Below the pieces are notes generated by a model, which was given only the letters and a program-made list of their open reading frames with translations, was not told the origin of the DNA and did no database searches. DNA of 14,679 nt from an uncultured Butyrivibrio sp. GTDB taxonomy: Bacteria; Bacillota; Clostridia; Lachnospirales; Lachnospiraceae. The translations under genes were made by a program, and so were the position numbers. Within the stretch, counting starts at the first letter, position 1; each line of letters opens with the position of its first letter. This document shows positions 14,230 through 14,679 of the stretch, one piece after another. The DNA is taken from contig CAJTON010000027.1 in NCBI GenBank assembly GCA_910577605.1, positions 30,368-45,046 of the forward strand, given 5' to 3'.

Positions 14230-14679
14230 ATGAAATACTGTGAAATGAGTAAAGACGGGCTGAGAGAGCAGCTTGCGGTTTTAAATAAGGAATATGAAGA
14301 GGCTAAAGCCAAAGGGCTTAAGCTTGATATGTCAAGAGGAAAGCCATCATCCGCGCAGTTAGACGTATCAAACGGACTTCTGGCTACCATAGGCAACGAC
14401 GGTCACTGGGTTTCCGAATCGGGCATAGACTGCCGTAATTACGGGTTTTTAGAGGGAATCCCCGAAGCAAGGAAGCTTATGGGAGACCTCATGGACGTTC
14501 CCGCCGAGAATGTTTTTGTGTGCGGAAACGCCAGTCTTAACGTAATGTATGACTGCGTTTCAAGCTCGATGCTTTTCGGCGTTATGGGAAGCACGCCTTG
14601 GTGCAGGCTTGACAAGGTCAAGTTTCTCTGTCCTGTTCCCGGTTATGACAGGCACTTTAAGATTACCGAGAGCATGGGG
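14230..14679 (+). CDS. PLP-dependent aminotransferase, MocR-like class I (3' end outside window)
   Basis: About 150 codons are open from ATG 14230 to the end of the window, with GGAGGAAGG at 14217-14225 as ribosome-binding site. The product begins MKYCEMSKDGLREQL, then has LKLDMSRGKPS (residues 32-42), NYGFLEGIPEARKLMGDLM and FVCGNASLNVMYD, and reaches PVPGYDRHF. These blocks match the Aminotran_MocR-type group of fold-I aminotransferases, some of which act on aspartate or alanine. The Schiff-base lysine lies beyond the window, so substrate and completeness cannot be judged. It has its own promoter and is probably not part of the preceding operon. Confidence 0.85.
   Translation, partial: MKYCEMSKDGLREQLAVLNKEYEEAKAKGLKLDMSRGKPSSAQLDVSNGLLATIGNDGHWVSESGIDCRNYGFLEGIPEARKLMGDLMDVPAENVFVCGNASLNVMYDCVSSSMLFGVMGSTPWCRLDKVKFLCPVPGYDRHFKITESMG

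Overview
The window looks like a chromosomal core segment of a spore-forming member of the Bacillota, most likely class Clostridia. It carries spoIVB and spo0A, and nadK-argR-recN-spoIVB-spo0A and rqcH / yicC-remA-gmk-rpoZ are gene neighbourhoods known from this group. The native genes strongly prefer ATA for isoleucine and use TTG starts in places. I cannot name a genus from sequence alone.

Layout. (1) Positions 1-2629: the 3' end of NAD kinase, the arginine repressor argR and the DNA-repair ATPase recN, all on +. recN is broken near its 5' end by a frameshifting deletion that removes the Walker A loop. (2) 2699-4757: an MFS transporter overlapping mutM (formamidopyrimidine-DNA glycosylase). 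The pair has different isoleucine codon use and separates recN from spoIVB. (3) 4874-7450: the sporulation signalling protease spoIVB, a strong terminator, a 0.5-kb intergenic region packed with palindromes, then the sporulation master regulator spo0A. An inverted pair of perfect 0A boxes lies upstream of a promoter for spo0A. (4) 7525-9159: glgA (glycogen/starch synthase) behind its own promoter and a structured leader, ending in a bidirectional terminator shared with (5) rqcH on the minus strand (9206-10945). (6) From a divergent promoter region at 11032-11147: the + strand cluster yicC-remA-gmk-rpoZ-uppP (11185-14150). (7) The 5' part of a PLP-dependent aminotransferase with its own promoter runs off the end of the window.

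The least explained structure is a dispersed repeat of about 52 bp. It forms two hairpins and runs directly into the Shine-Dalgarno sequence of the next gene. Two copies (one degenerate) precede argR, two tandem copies precede recN and one precedes rpoZ. Base differences between copies preserve pairing in both stems, which points to function as RNA. Four of five copies also contain a minimal AUG-CGY-UGA reading frame, and in three of those it follows a GAGGA-like sequence held in the first hairpin. The second is the palindrome cluster and 0A-box pair before spo0A. The third is the recN deletion, bounded by a 7-bp word that probably occurred twice in the ancestral gene.

Functionally the window joins sporulation control (SpoIVB, Spo0A), transcription (RpoZ, ArgR), nucleotide and cofactor metabolism (Gmk, NadK), ribosome rescue and RNA turnover (RqcH, YicC), DNA repair (MutM, broken RecN), cell-wall lipid carrier recycling (UppP) and carbon storage (GlgA). 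I see no tRNA, rRNA, CRISPR array, phage gene or transposase.
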